Assembly (NCBI GenBank): GCA_011392765.1
Contig: WYCW01000006.1
Span: forward strand, 149,433-213,432
Source: Candidatus Thiosymbion ectosymbiont of Catanema sp. Cochon2018
GTDB taxonomy: Bacteria > Pseudomonadota > Gammaproteobacteria > Chromatiales > Chromatiaceae
Direction of reading: 5' to 3'
DNA: 64,000 nucleotides
Shown: piece after piece, positions 23,854-33,858 of the stretch
How the letters are laid out: the number at the start of each line of letters is the position of its first letter
Position numbering within the stretch: the stretch's first letter is position 1
Position numbers and translations under genes: made by a program
Notes under the pieces: model-generated
The model's database searches: none
Seen by the model: only the letters and a program-made list of their open reading frames with translations
What the model was told of the DNA's origin: nothing

Positions 23854-26800
23854 CTAGCGGCCCTCGAACAGGACAAAGGGCGCCCAGTATTTCGGATCAC
23901 TGTGTTTGGAGTCTTTATCGCCAATCCACGCCAGCTGGGTCTTCCGCAGGGCCTCGGCCGGATGGCGTTCGGGGTCGTCTTCGAACCATTTTGCGTAGAA
24001 ATCCTTCATGAAGCCGGGAGCCGAAAGGTCGTCCGGCTTCCAGAGGCTCATAAGCACATTACGGGCGCCGGCAATGCGAAAGGCGCGTACCAGGCCATAG
24101 ACATCCTCCGAGTCGTCCACCTCACCGCGGTCGGTATCGCAGACAGAAAGGGTGACCAGCTCGGTGCCCTCCAGATTCGGATCCTGGGCCTCCGGGGCGG
24201 CGAGGATACCGTCTTCGCCGGCAGGGTTCAGCTTACCGTACAAACCGTCATCGGCACCGGCCAGGGCCAGACCGGCCAGGGCCAGAGGGTGCTCACCGGA
24301 CCCGGATTTCCGATCGAGGAAGCAGCCGTGGGTAGCGAGATGCAATATCCGCGGCGGGGAAGCGAGGGATTCGAGTCGGCTCTCCGAGGCATCCCGGCTC
24401 TGCCAAACCTCAGGCTTGCGGTTGTCGGGATCCCGAGAGAACTGCGCACCGGCTCCGGCCTCCGGATCGGAGAATTCAGGCGGCTCGAAGCAGCGTCCCG
24501 CGTCGAGCAGGCGGTGGTTCGCAGCCGGCATCCGGTCTCCGCCTACTTCCCCCCCTGCTGCAACTGCGGGTTCTGCCTGTCTGGCTGTGGATGAACGCCC
24601 CGGCTTGGAGCAAACAGCGTAATCCACCCCACCATAGACGACCATGCCGGCGGCGGAGGTCGGATCCGAACCGGATGCGACAAGGTCACGTCCGGTCTGT
24701 ATCCGATGCAGCCCCTGGCGCTCCACCCAATAACGCCCGTCGGGGAGTTGCAGACGTGCGAAGGCGACCAGATCCAAGGTGCCGTCCGAAGAGATATAGA
24801 GCCGTTTGTACTTGGCCAGCTCGGCGTCCAGTACGCCGAAGAGCTGTCGATAGAGCATCCGGGCGGACTCCCGGCTGCCGGTTGCACGTAGTTCCCTGCG
24901 TATCGCTTCCATGGATGCGATCGGGCCCAGATTCTTGAGCAAAATCTCGGGGCCGTCCCCGGAGACCGCGGGGATCAAGATGGTAAGCCAGTGCAGGTCC
25001 CCGGAATCACCGGTCGCCAAGTCCACCGGGTTGAAGGCACGCAGGGAGAGCAGCGCCGAGTCTGCGGGCAGACCGGACCGTACCTGCCCCCAGTCGACAG
25101 CACGGCTTGCCCGATGCACGTGGTACTCCCGGCTCAGGCCGGCCAGCTCCACTTCGAGGCGTTCGATGTCATTGAGCGCCAGGACGATGGCATTGGCGTG
25201 TGCAACGACTTCATCGTCGTCATCCGGCACCTGGTTGACCAACCGGCTCAGATCCGATCGGCGCTCGGCCAGCTTACCAGCGGCTTCCTTTACTTTCGGG
25301 TCCTTGGTCGAGCGAACGAGCAGGGCAATCAGGGCCTCGGCCTCCTCGGCCGATCGCTTCCAGCGCAGCAGCACATCGGCGGCCAACTGCAAGGTATCCG
25401 GATCAGGATGCTGCAGGGCGAGACTGAAGACGACATTCTGGAAGTCGGATTCGGACAACAACCAGTGACGGCGTACCCGCTTTCGGAGAGTCGGGTCGCG
25501 CCGGGTGCCGATGAAACTGCGCAAACCCTCGTCTACACGACGCAATTCCCCGAGGGTCTGGTCCTGGTACCCGAGGTTGATCAGTACCGGAACCAGATTG
25601 AGCCGGGTGGTGAGGGTATCGGGGTGATCCCGGCCGAGTATCCGCTCCTGGCCCTCGATGGCATGCACAAACAGCGGCTCGGCCTCGCCATAGTGGCCTT
25701 GCGTTCGATACAGCCCGGCGAGGTGGTTGACGCTGGCGAGGGTATCGGGGTGGTCCCGGCCAAGGACCCGCTCGCGGGTATTGAGGACCCGCATAAAGAG
25801 CGGCTCGGCTTCGCCATAACGGCCTTGATCTTCATACAGCACAGCGAGGTTGTTGATGCTGACGAGGGTACGGGGGTGGTCCCGGCCCAGGAGCCGCTCG
25901 CGGGCATCGAGGACACGCAGATACAGCAGCTCGGCCTTATCATAGCGGCCTTGGGATCGATACAGTCCGGCGAGGTTGCCGGCGCTGACAAGGGTATCGG
26001 GGTGGTCCCGACCCAGGAGCCGCTCGCGGACATCGAGGACCTGCATAAAGAGCGGCTCGGCCTCACCATAGCGACCTTGGCTTTTATACAGCGCAGCGAG
26101 GTTATCGGCGCTGCCGAGGGTCCGGGAGTGATCCCGGCCCAGAACTCGCTCGTTGGCTTCGAGGGCGCGCGCATAGAGCGGCCCGGCCTCGTCGTAGCGG
26201 CCTTGCGAGTGATACAGCAAGGCCAGGTTGTGGAGGCTCTGCAGAGTATCGGGGTGGTCCTGGTCCAGCACCTGCTCGCGGGCCGTAAAAGCGCGCACCA
26301 GGAGCGGCTCGGCCTCGCCGTACCGACCTTGGTTTCTATAGAGCATGGCGAGATCATTGACGCTGAAGAGGGTGTGGGCGTGATCCTTGCCCAGTACCCG
26401 CTCGCGGGCCTCGAGGGCATATAGATACAGCGGTTCGGCCTCATCGTAGCGGCCTTGCCTTGCGTATAGTCCGGCGAGGTTATTGATGCTTTGCAGGGTA
26501 GCGGGGTGGTCCTGGCCCAGTGCCCGCTCGTTGGTCTTGAGGACACGCACAAAAAGTGGCTCGGCCTCGCCATAACGGCCTTGTTCGGAATACGACACGG
26601 CGAGGCTGTCGATGCTGTCGAGGGTTTGGGGGTGATCCTGGCCCAGGATCCGCTCGCGGGCCGCGAGGGCGCGCAGATACAGCGGTTCGGCTTCGCCATA
26701 GCGATCTTGTGCCAGATACAGATCGGCAAGGCTGTTGATGCTGAGGAGGGTGTCGGGGTGGTCCCGGCCCAACACCCGCTCGTAGGTCTTGACGGCACGC

Positions 26801-27423
26801 AGGTACAGCTCTTCGGCCTTGTCATAGCGGCCTTGTTCACGATACAGCCCGGCGAGGTTGCCGACACTGACGAGGGTGTCGAGATGGTCCTGGCCCAGGA
26901 TCCGTTCGCGGGCCTCGAGCGTGCGCAGATTCAGCGATTCGGCCTCGCCATAGCGACCTTGGCTTTTATACAGCATGGCGAGGTTGCTGACACCGGTGAG
27001 GGTCTGGGGGTGGTCCTGGCCCAGGATCCGTTCACCGGACTCGAGGGCCCGCAGATAGAGCGGCTCGGCCTCGTCATAGTGGCCTTGGTTCTTAAGCAAA
27101 AACGCGAGGTTGTTGAGTGCGGTGAGGATTGCCGGGTGTTCCCGCCCCAGGTTCCGCTCACCCAGCGCCAATGCCTCGCGGACGATAGTCTCGGCCAAGG
27201 CGTGCTTGCCGTCTTGAGAGTGACCGAACGTAGCCCAGTTGAGGGCGTTGATCAGGTCCTCCGCGGTCGGTTCTTCGCCTTTTTGCTCACGAAGTTTCTG
27301 GAGTACGGCCTCGGATTCGGGGCCGACGGGCTCCAGCGCCCGAGCCGGGATTGCCGCGGCCAGCAGTATGAACACTAAAGGCCAACACCAACCACCAGAA
27401 TGACCGCAGCTCCCGGAAGCCAT
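23854..27423 (-). CDS. TPR-CHAT protein with signal sequence
   Basis: A 1189-residue protein. A hydrophobic signal or anchor (PLVFILLAAAIPARAL, about 15-30) is followed by twelve 42-residue tetratricopeptide repeats of the kinesin-light-chain/NPHP3 type, each ending near ERxLGxDHPxTL (about 95-640). A helical linker leads to a C-terminal CHAT domain with His1032 (ILHLATHG) and Cys1095 (LVTLSVCDT), the caspase-like dyad, and the usual GLVRAFRIAGARNVLMSLWK strand. CHAT domains are proteases activated by partner domains, often in bacterial conflict or death pathways. It begins 38 bp after glgB on the same strand. The repeats are highly alike at DNA level (126-bp period), so assembly or recombination could change their number. 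Confidence 0.88.
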   Translation of the reverse strand: MASGSCGHSGGWCWPLVFILLAAAIPARALEPVGPESEAVLQKLREQKGEEPTAEDLINALNWATFGHSQDGKHALAETIVREALALGERNLGREHPAILTALNNLAFLLKNQGHYDEAEPLYLRALESGERILGQDHPQTLTGVSNLAMLYKSQGRYGEAESLNLRTLEARERILGQDHLDTLVSVGNLAGLYREQGRYDKAEELYLRAVKTYERVLGRDHPDTLLSINSLADLYLAQDRYGEAEPLYLRALAARERILGQDHPQTLDSIDSLAVSYSEQGRYGEAEPLFVRVLKTNERALGQDHPATLQSINNLAGLYARQGRYDEAEPLYLYALEARERVLGKDHAHTLFSVNDLAMLYRNQGRYGEAEPLLVRAFTAREQVLDQDHPDTLQSLHNLALLYHSQGRYDEAGPLYARALEANERVLGRDHSRTLGSADNLAALYKSQGRYGEAEPLFMQVLDVRERLLGRDHPDTLVSAGNLAGLYRSQGRYDKAELLYLRVLDARERLLGRDHPRTLVSINNLAVLYEDQGRYGEAEPLFMRVLNTRERVLGRDHPDTLASVNHLAGLYRTQGHYGEAEPLFVHAIEGQERILGRDHPDTLTTRLNLVPVLINLGYQDQTLGELRRVDEGLRSFIGTRRDPTLRKRVRRHWLLSESDFQNVVFSLALQHPDPDTLQLAADVLLRWKRSAEEAEALIALLVRSTKDPKVKEAAGKLAERRSDLSRLVNQVPDDDDEVVAHANAIVLALNDIERLEVELAGLSREYHVHRASRAVDWGQVRSGLPADSALLSLRAFNPVDLATGDSGDLHWLTILIPAVSGDGPEILLKNLGPIASMEAIRRELRATGSRESARMLYRQLFGVLDAELAKYKRLYISSDGTLDLVAFARLQLPDGRYWVERQGLHRIQTGRDLVASGSDPTSAAGMVVYGGVDYAVCSKPGRSSTARQAEPAVAAGGEVGGDRMPAANHRLLDAGRCFEPPEFSDPEAGAGAQFSRDPDNRKPEVWQSRDASESRLESLASPPRILHLATHGCFLDRKSGSGEHPLALAGLALAGADDGLYGKLNPAGEDGILAAPEAQDPNLEGTELVTLSVCDTDRGEVDDSEDVYGLVRAFRIAGARNVLMSLWKPDDLSAPGFMKDFYAKWFEDDPERHPAEALRKTQLAWIGDKDSKHSDPKYWAPFVLFEGR

Positions 27424-27461
27424 ACATCTTGCGCCTTAGCGATTCAAACCGTTCCGCAGTC

Positions 27462-30377
27462 TCATCTCCGCTGCAGCTTGAGCACCACCGTCGCATACGG
27501 GGGAAGGGTGAGGCAGATGGAGTATTCACGGCCGTGAATCCCATGCTGCTCTGCCGTCGCACCGCCCTCACTGCCCCAATTGCCTCCGCCATAGACCTCG
27601 GCATCGGTATTCAATACTTCCCGGTAGTAACCCTGCTCAGGTACTCCGATCCGGTAATTCGGCCGCACCACCGGGGTGAAATGGGTCACCGCGATCACAA
27701 ACTCGCTGCGGTCTTTCCCGTACCGGGCGAATGAGACGATGCTGCAATCCTCGTCATTGGTGTCGATCCATTCGAAACCGCTCGCGTCGGCGTCCAGCTC
27801 ATGCAATGCCGGTGTCTCGCGGACCAGCCGGTTGAAGTCGCGAATGAGCCGCTGAACACCCAGGTGCAGCGGATCCTGGAGCAAGTGCCAGTCGAGGCTG
27901 ATGGTGCTGTTCCATTCCCGGTCCTGCACGAATTCCGTGCCCATGAACATCAATTTTTTGCCGGGCATCGAATAGGTCAGACCCAGCCAGGCCCGTAAGG
28001 TGGCAAACTGCTGCCAGCGGTCTCCCGGAATCTTGTTGACCATGGCGCCCTGACCGATCGAGACATGGTCATGGGAGACCGGCAACACAAAGCGCTCGTC
28101 GAAGGCGAAGTTGAGGGGATTGATCAGCTCATAGTGGTAGTACTTGCGGTGTACGGGGTGACGCCGCAGATAACGCAGGGTGTCGTATGCCCATGCGGAG
28201 TTCCAGCGCAGGTCGAAACCTAAGCCCCCATCCTTTACGGCCGCGGTGATCCCCCGGCGCAGGGACGAATCCTCGGCGATCATCAATACGCCGGGATACC
28301 GGTCGCTCACCAGCTCGGTCAACCGACGGATGAAAGCGAGGGCCTCCAGGCTTTCATTGCCGCCGTCTTTATTCGGCATCCACTGACCTTCTCCGCGGCC
28401 ATAGTCGAGGTAGAGCAGCTTGGCGAGGCTATCGATTCGCAACCCATCCAGATGGAATTGGTCGAGCCAGTACAGGGCATTGGCGAGTAGGTAGTCGACC
28501 ACTGCCGGACTGCCGAGGTTATAGAGGGGCATATCCCAATCCGGGTCCCGACGGTGGTGGGGGTCGGCGTCTTCGTAGAGTGGGGTACCGTCGAACCCGA
28601 CCAAGCCCTGGGGCTCGGTCGACAAGAAGTTGGGCACCCAGTCGACGACGACGCCGATGCCGGCGCGGTGGCAGGTATCGACCAGATACCGGAAATCATC
28701 GGGGGTACCGTAGCGGCTGGTAGGGGCAAACAGGGCCGAGGGCAGGTAGCCGACGGTGTCGTCGAACGTATGCTCGCTGATCGGCAGCAAGGCGATGTGG
28801 GTGAAACCGAGATCGGTGACGTATTCCACCAGCTCGTCCGCCAGCTCGCGATAACTCAGCCAGCGGTGGTCTTCCTCCGGTCTTCTGCGCCACGAACCCG
28901 GATGGACTTCGTAGAAGCTCAACGGCGCCTCCGGGCATTGTTTGGCCGTTCTTTGTTCGAGCCAGACGCTATCGCCCCAGCGATAGGTCCCGTCGGCCCG
29001 GACCATCGAGGCGGAGCCGGGGGGGTGCTCGGTACGGAAGGCATAGGGGTCGGATTTGACCAGCGGGTCGGTACCGGGCGTGGTTTTGATTTCGTACTTG
29101 TAGAGATCACCGCCGGCTACGCCTGGGATGAAAATCTCCCACACCCCACATTCGCGGCGCAGGCGCATGCCGTGCCGGCGCCCATCCCACCCGTTGAAAT
29201 CGCCGACTACCGCCACACGAGCGGCATGGGGCGCCCAGACCGCAAAGGCGACCCCCGCGATGCCTTCCAGCTCGACCGGGTGCGCCCCCAGTATTCGGTA
29301 GCTCGAGCGGTGCGTGTGTTCACTCAACTTGCGGGCGTCGGTGTCACTGAGCACGGGTGGAAATCGATAGGGATCTTCGCTCGTTTGCTCCCCTTCGGGG
29401 GTCGTTATCCGCAGCCGATAGGGAAAAGGCTCTGTGCGCCCCGGGATCGAACCCACGAACAGGCCTTCGTCATGGACCCGTTCCAGGGCCGCCACCGGCT
29501 TGCCGTCGGCAGCGTCCAGAACCTTCACGGCAGTTGCCTCGGGCACGAAAACACGCACCGTCAGTGCACTCGGGGTCGCGTGCATCCCGAGAAAGGAGAA
29601 GGGGTCCGGATGGTCCGCGTTGAGCAGGGCCTCCACATCCCGGGTGTCTACCACGGGCGGGGGCAGCCCTTCGGCCCCGATACCACCGATGGGCTCCTTG
29701 GGTTCTTGCGGAAGATCGGCGGTTCGGGTCGGCGCCGGGACCGGCCTCTTTTTCGCCGTTTCCCCCTTCTCCCCCTTTCCCCCCGTAACCGGTTTTTCCA
29801 CCGTAACCGGTTTTTTCACCGTAGCCGGCCTGCCCGGCGGCTGTGGCCGGTCCGGATGATCCCGGACGGCCGCCCTGGCGATTGCCTGGGCCGCGGAGAC
29901 ATGTCGCGTACCCTTGCCGGTTTGAGCCTGAGCGGCATTCTTGTCGGTTTCGGCCTGCTTCATGACCGCCATGGCATCGATACCGGAATGGCCAACCGGG
30001 GCGTTCGAGTTGCCCGCGACATCGGGGGAGGCAGTCTGCCCGCGAGGGGGGGGCTGGACCAATGCGTTGGGCACCACCGGCTTTGCCTTCGCATCGGCGG
30101 TTACCCCGAAACCGGCGGCCGCAGCCGACCTTGCCCGAGTGCCCGGAGGTGTCTTCTCGACCGGCTTCGGCTTCGAAGCGTCCGCACCAGTGGCCGCAGT
30201 TTTCTCCATTCCTTCACCGGCGGTCGATTCGGCGGGCAAACCCGACCGTGCCCGGGTGTTCGGCAGCGTCTTCGCGGCAGGCGCCGGCTTCGAGGTATCC
30301 GTGCGAGCGGCCGCTGCTTTCTCCGTTCCTTTGCCGGTGGTCGATTGGGTGGTCGATGCTGGTTTCTTGGCGGTCAT
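27462..30377 (-). CDS. glgB: Glycogen branching enzyme GlgB with long low-complexity N-terminus
   Basis: About 971 residues. The first 230 or so are Ala/Lys/Pro/Thr-rich and disordered (MTAKKPASTTQSTTGKGTEK onwards), which GlgB normally lacks. Then come the N1 and CBM48 modules (HDEGLFVGSIPG; AVWAPHAARVAVVGDFNGW) and the GH13 barrel with nucleophile region DGLRIDSLAKLLYLDYG, acid/base region MIAEDSS and the third catalytic Asp in VLPVSHDHV. Family members read HDEV at the last site; here Glu is replaced by His, though the catalytic Asp is kept. The C-terminal all-beta domain is complete. It makes alpha-1,6 branches in glycogen. I use the ATG at 30377. It is followed by the TPR-CHAT gene as a probable operon. 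Confidence 0.9.
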   Translation of the reverse strand: MTAKKPASTTQSTTGKGTEKAAAARTDTSKPAPAAKTLPNTRARSGLPAESTAGEGMEKTAATGADASKPKPVEKTPPGTRARSAAAAGFGVTADAKAKPVVPNALVQPPPRGQTASPDVAGNSNAPVGHSGIDAMAVMKQAETDKNAAQAQTGKGTRHVSAAQAIARAAVRDHPDRPQPPGRPATVKKPVTVEKPVTGGKGEKGETAKKRPVPAPTRTADLPQEPKEPIGGIGAEGLPPPVVDTRDVEALLNADHPDPFSFLGMHATPSALTVRVFVPEATAVKVLDAADGKPVAALERVHDEGLFVGSIPGRTEPFPYRLRITTPEGEQTSEDPYRFPPVLSDTDARKLSEHTHRSSYRILGAHPVELEGIAGVAFAVWAPHAARVAVVGDFNGWDGRRHGMRLRRECGVWEIFIPGVAGGDLYKYEIKTTPGTDPLVKSDPYAFRTEHPPGSASMVRADGTYRWGDSVWLEQRTAKQCPEAPLSFYEVHPGSWRRRPEEDHRWLSYRELADELVEYVTDLGFTHIALLPISEHTFDDTVGYLPSALFAPTSRYGTPDDFRYLVDTCHRAGIGVVVDWVPNFLSTEPQGLVGFDGTPLYEDADPHHRRDPDWDMPLYNLGSPAVVDYLLANALYWLDQFHLDGLRIDSLAKLLYLDYGRGEGQWMPNKDGGNESLEALAFIRRLTELVSDRYPGVLMIAEDSSLRRGITAAVKDGGLGFDLRWNSAWAYDTLRYLRRHPVHRKYYHYELINPLNFAFDERFVLPVSHDHVSIGQGAMVNKIPGDRWQQFATLRAWLGLTYSMPGKKLMFMGTEFVQDREWNSTISLDWHLLQDPLHLGVQRLIRDFNRLVRETPALHELDADASGFEWIDTNDEDCSIVSFARYGKDRSEFVIAVTHFTPVVRPNYRIGVPEQGYYREVLNTDAEVYGGGNWGSEGGATAEQHGIHGREYSICLTLPPYATVVLKLQRR

Positions 30378-30428
30378 CTGGTCGGTTCCCTTCCATATAC
30401 AAGAGGTTACTGACACATGGGAGTCTGT

Positions 30429-30680
30429 CGAGCTAGGATTCCTTGACTGCCGCGGACTTTTACAAATGAGTCAAGTTTGTGCACGGCACAAAAACTCACA
30501 TCTCCTCATGCAGCACTTGGGGGTGTTGTGCCCATCGCTTTTATCCGCAGATTACGCAGATTTTCGCAGATTAAGAATAGAAATAATCTGCGAAAATCTG
30601 CGTAATCTGCGGATAACAAGTTTGTTCGCTGCACAAAAAATTCACGCCTCGTCAGTCTGAGGCAGAGCCTCGCCAGGTAT
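30429..30680. repeat. Repeat stack upstream of glgB
   Basis: On the side of the glgB start: one copy of the TTTACAAATGAGTCAAGTTTG repeat (30429-30484), a long palindrome of ATCCGCAGATTACGCAGATT type with arms about 32 bp (30543-30616) and the GAGGC palindromic repeat (30641-30677). The region between 30681 and 30822 holds nothing recognisable apart from the likely promoter of the next gene. Confidence 0.7.
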
Positions 30681-30822
30681 CCATACGATCCCGAGTCGGA
30701 AGGGCTCCCGGAAGACAGTTCAGGCGGTATCCCATCAGGCAGCCCGTGAACCCATACCTGCATTATACTGGTTTCTTACGCTGCGTAGCGAACCGCACCA
30801 GGATCAGGAAAGAATTCTTCAA

Positions 30823-32166
30823 ATGACTACCACCCCCGACCCCCTGCGCGACCTCTACAAAAGCCTGAGCGGCAAGGGCGCCCTGCCCCTGGAGCCGGAC
30901 GATCCCTACTATGTACCCATTCTGCAGGGGACGCCGGATAAGGACCCTATCTTGGCGCTGTGGCAACGCCTGCACTGGTCCAAATCCAAGAGCGTCAATC
31001 TGCTCACCGGTTATCGCGGCAACGGCAAGAGCACCGAGCTGCGCCGCCTTAAAAAATTATTGGAGACAGAAAGCGGCGCCAAGGTCTTATTGGTCAACAT
31101 GCTCGACTTCCTGCTGATGACTAAGCCCCTGGAACTGTCGGATTTCGTGCTCTCCCTGATGACGGCCCTGGCCCAGGCGGTGGAGCAGGACACGGGCTTG
31201 CGCGCCCTGACCCATAGCTACTGGGAACGGCTACAGAACTTTCTGACCAACGAGGTGCGGTTGGAGAAATTCGAGCTGGATCTCAAGGAAATCGGGGCAC
31301 CCGCCAAGCTCGGCCTCAAGCTCAAGAACGAGCCGGATTTCAAAGAACAGATCCAAAAGCACCTGCGCGGTCATCTGAGCCGACTGATCCAGGACGCCCA
31401 GAGCTATGTGGTGAGCTTGGTCCAGGCCATCCGCAAAGAGGCAAAGAACCCGGACCTCAAGGTAGTCCTGCTGGTGGACTCGGTGGAACAGATCCGCGGC
31501 GTGGGCACCGAGGCCACCGACGTCCACAAGAGCGTCGTGGACCTCTTCTCCGGCCAGGCCGCCGGCCTCCGTTTCCCCCAGCTCCATCTGGTCTACACCA
31601 TCCCGCCCTACCTGCAAGCCCTGTCCCCGAACCAGGGGCGCGCCCTGGGCGGCCACCCCATCGTCTCCTGGCCCAATGTCCACGTGCGCGACCGCAAGGG
31701 CGACGAGGATGACGCCGGACTCGCCGTCATGGAGGCCATCATCGACCGACGCCGGGCGGACTGGCGCGCCGTCATCTCGCCGGACACCCTACGCCGGCTG
31801 GCGATTCGCACTGGCGGCGACCTGCGGGATTTCTTTCGACTGATCCGCGAGTGCGCCGTCACCCTGAGCACCGCCCGGATCGATCAGCCGGGTTCCAGCT
31901 TGGACGAGGAGATGGTCAAGCGGGTCGAGGGACAACTGCGCAACGAGCTGCTACCCATCGCCGCGGACGACGCTCGCTGGTTGATCCACATCCACAACGC
32001 AAAGGCTACATCCTTGCCTACCACTGACCTCACCCGTTTGGCCCGCTTTCTGGACGGGAATCTGATTATGAACTACCTCAACGGCGAGCCCTGGTACGAC
32101 ATCCACCCCCTGCTGGAGCCGGAAATTCGGCGTTATTCGGCCAGTACGGCAGTACCGATAACATAA
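30823..32166 (+). CDS. P-loop NTPase of an NTPase-TPR pair
   Basis: A 447-residue AAA/STAND-like ATPase. Walker A is GYRGNGKST (63-71), Walker B is VVLLVDSVEQ (about 222-231), and a sensor-like Arg-rich region RRLAIRTGGDLRDFFRLIREC follows (about 325-345). A charged linker (KFELDLKEIGAPAKLGLKLK) separates the lobes. It has no signal or membrane segment. The next gene on the same strand is a TPR-containing partner, now frameshifted. NTPases of this kind control effector proteins in bacterial conflict systems, but no nuclease or protease domain is visible in this one. Function is inferred from context only. Confidence 0.75.
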   Translation: MTTTPDPLRDLYKSLSGKGALPLEPDDPYYVPILQGTPDKDPILALWQRLHWSKSKSVNLLTGYRGNGKSTELRRLKKLLETESGAKVLLVNMLDFLLMTKPLELSDFVLSLMTALAQAVEQDTGLRALTHSYWERLQNFLTNEVRLEKFELDLKEIGAPAKLGLKLKNEPDFKEQIQKHLRGHLSRLIQDAQSYVVSLVQAIRKEAKNPDLKVVLLVDSVEQIRGVGTEATDVHKSVVDLFSGQAAGLRFPQLHLVYTIPPYLQALSPNQGRALGGHPIVSWPNVHVRDRKGDEDDAGLAVMEAIIDRRRADWRAVISPDTLRRLAIRTGGDLRDFFRLIRECAVTLSTARIDQPGSSLDEEMVKRVEGQLRNELLPIAADDARWLIHIHNAKATSLPTTDLTRLARFLDGNLIMNYLNGEPWYDIHPLLEPEIRRYSASTAVPIT

Positions 32167-32224
32167 GTCCGCAAATGAACGCGAATGAACGCAAATCGGT
32201 TGCTAAAGATCAGAAGTTTTTTTT

Positions 32225-32300
32225 GTCCGCAGATTACGCAGATTCCCACAGATTATTTCGTTTTAAATCTGCGAGAATCTGCGTAATCTGCGGATAAATC
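32225..32300. repeat. Long palindrome between NTPase and TPR genes
   Basis: Arms TCCGCAGATTACGCAGATTC and their complement are separated by about 24 bp. It is the same family as the palindromes at 23689 and 30543. It lies between two genes that should form one operon and could act as a transcript hairpin. Confidence 0.75.
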
Positions 32301-32382
32301 TTCGCGGCTAACTCTTCTCTGAAAACCTTGCTCGTTCAATGTTATCGGTAATTGAGAGCATCCATACCAGCGGTGACCGGGT

Positions 32383-33371
32383 TTGACGACCGAGGCTTCT
32401 CTCAACCCGGCAGGCGAGGCCGCCTGGCTGCGGGTCAAGCAACACCTGGAATGGTGTGACGGCTTTGCGCTGGTGTTCCTATTCAGCGACCGGCCCGGCG
32501 TTATCGATGTACTGCGGGAGCGCCTCGCTGCTATCTATCGGGCGCGTGTCACCGGCCTGAAGATTCCGCTGCAGGAGACCCCGGACGAGCTGCTGACCGG
32601 CCTGTTGCCGCGCCTGCTCGACCCACCGCTGTATCAGCGGGCCCTGAATGCCCCGGTATGGCTGGATCTGACCCGCCCGCCCGCCGATCTGTCATCCGAG
32701 CAAAGGACTGCCTGGCAGGAGACCGGCCTGCAATTCCTGGCCCGCCTCAACGAGCAGCGCGAGCCCCTGCGCCGCACCCTGAGCAAGCCCCTGATCCTGG
32801 TCCTACCCTTGGCGGAGAAGGCCCGGATCAAATCTCTGGTCCCGGACCTCTGGGCCATCCGCCATTTCAGTCTCGATACCGGTCCCTGGCTCGCCCCGGC
32901 GGTGGCCCCGGAGCCCGCCCGCCCACCCGTCCCGAACCCTTCCCCCTCAACGAGACCGAGCAGGCGCTGGTCCGGGAGTGGCAACGGCTGCGGGACCAGG
33001 GCAGCACCGAGCGCGGCGCCCTTCTCGCCGCTGAACGCGCCTACAACACCCTGCTGCACCGCGGCCAGATCAACACAGCCAATGAGACCGCCGCCTGGAT
33101 GCTGGAGACCACCCGTTCCCGGCTCACCGCCGACCCCGAAGATCCGGGGACCCTGCGCGATCTCTCGGTCTCCCTCGACAATGTCGGCAAGACCGATCAG
33201 GCGCTCGGCGACTGGCAACGCGCTCGCGACGCCTTTACGGAGAGATTGGAGATTGCCCGGCACTTAGCCGCAGTCCTACCCGAACACCAGGACTACAAGG
33301 ATCTTCCGGACTGGTTCGAGCGCAGGCTGGCCGAGCTGGCGGCGGCTCAGGAAGAGGAAAACCGGGGCTGA
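32383..33371 (+). pseudogene. Frameshifted TPR partner of the NTPase
   Basis: The first frame (from a TTG at 32383) gives about 185 sensible residues, including CDGFALVFLFSDRPGVIDVL and LSKPLILVLPLAEKARIKSL, then degenerates. The frame 32658-33371 continues with PFPLNETEQALVREWQRLR, a TPR-like ALGDWQRARDAFTERLEIAR unit and the C-terminus. The shift falls in the C-rich run near 32915-32940 (GCCCGCCCGCCCACCCG). One or two bases would restore a protein of about 330 residues. It may be a real mutation or a sequencing/assembly error in the C tract. No ATG start is seen. Confidence 0.7.
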
Positions 33372-33513
33372 TTCCGATCCCATCACCGGGAAGTCGGACA
33401 CATTTCGTCTCTGCGTTCTCTGTGTCCTCTACGGTTCGGTTACGATCGGCTCGTAATAGGTCTCACCCGCAAAGGGCTTCCATTTTGCTGACTAAGCAGG
33501 TAGGTTGCTCCAG

Positions 33514-33858
33514 GTGAAAATTATCGTTACCAGTGCCAAGCTGAGCAGACAGCTCAACCGGCAGCGTGAGATGGTGAAGACCTTCGGCGCAAAGCGTAGT
33601 AAGCGGTTGCGGGTGGTGTTGGCAGCACTGCAGGCGGCGCCGAACCTCAGTGTACTGGCTCCACCATACAGTCCACCACATCGCTGTCACGAGCTGACCG
33701 GTAACCGCAAAGGCACCCTGAGCCTTGATCTGGACGGCCCTTACCGCCTGATCGTTCAACCCGCGAACGATCCGCTGCCGCAGCGCCCGGAGGGCGGGCT
33801 GGATTGGCGCGCGGTGACGGCGGTCAAAATACTTGCGATCGAAGACACCCATGGTTAA
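33514..33858 (+). CDS. higB: HigB/RelE-like toxin
   Basis: A 114-residue basic protein (start GTG at 33514; a TTG three codons earlier is possible). It shows the RelE-like core KIIVTSAKLSRQLNRQREMV, HRCHELTGNRKGTLSLDLDG and YRLIV, then a strand with VTAVKILAIEDTHG. The partner gene starts 8 bp before its stop and encodes a HigA-type XRE protein, so the order is toxin first, typical of HigBA. Confidence 0.8.
   Translation: MKIIVTSAKLSRQLNRQREMVKTFGAKRSKRLRVVLAALQAAPNLSVLAPPYSPPHRCHELTGNRKGTLSLDLDGPYRLIVQPANDPLPQRPEGGLDWRAVTAVKILAIEDTHG

Noticed and set aside
24900..27200. Regular 126-bp direct repeats, considered as CRISPR or satellite
   Set aside because: They are the codons of 42-residue TPR units in an intact reading frame. 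No CRISPR array was seen anywhere in the window.
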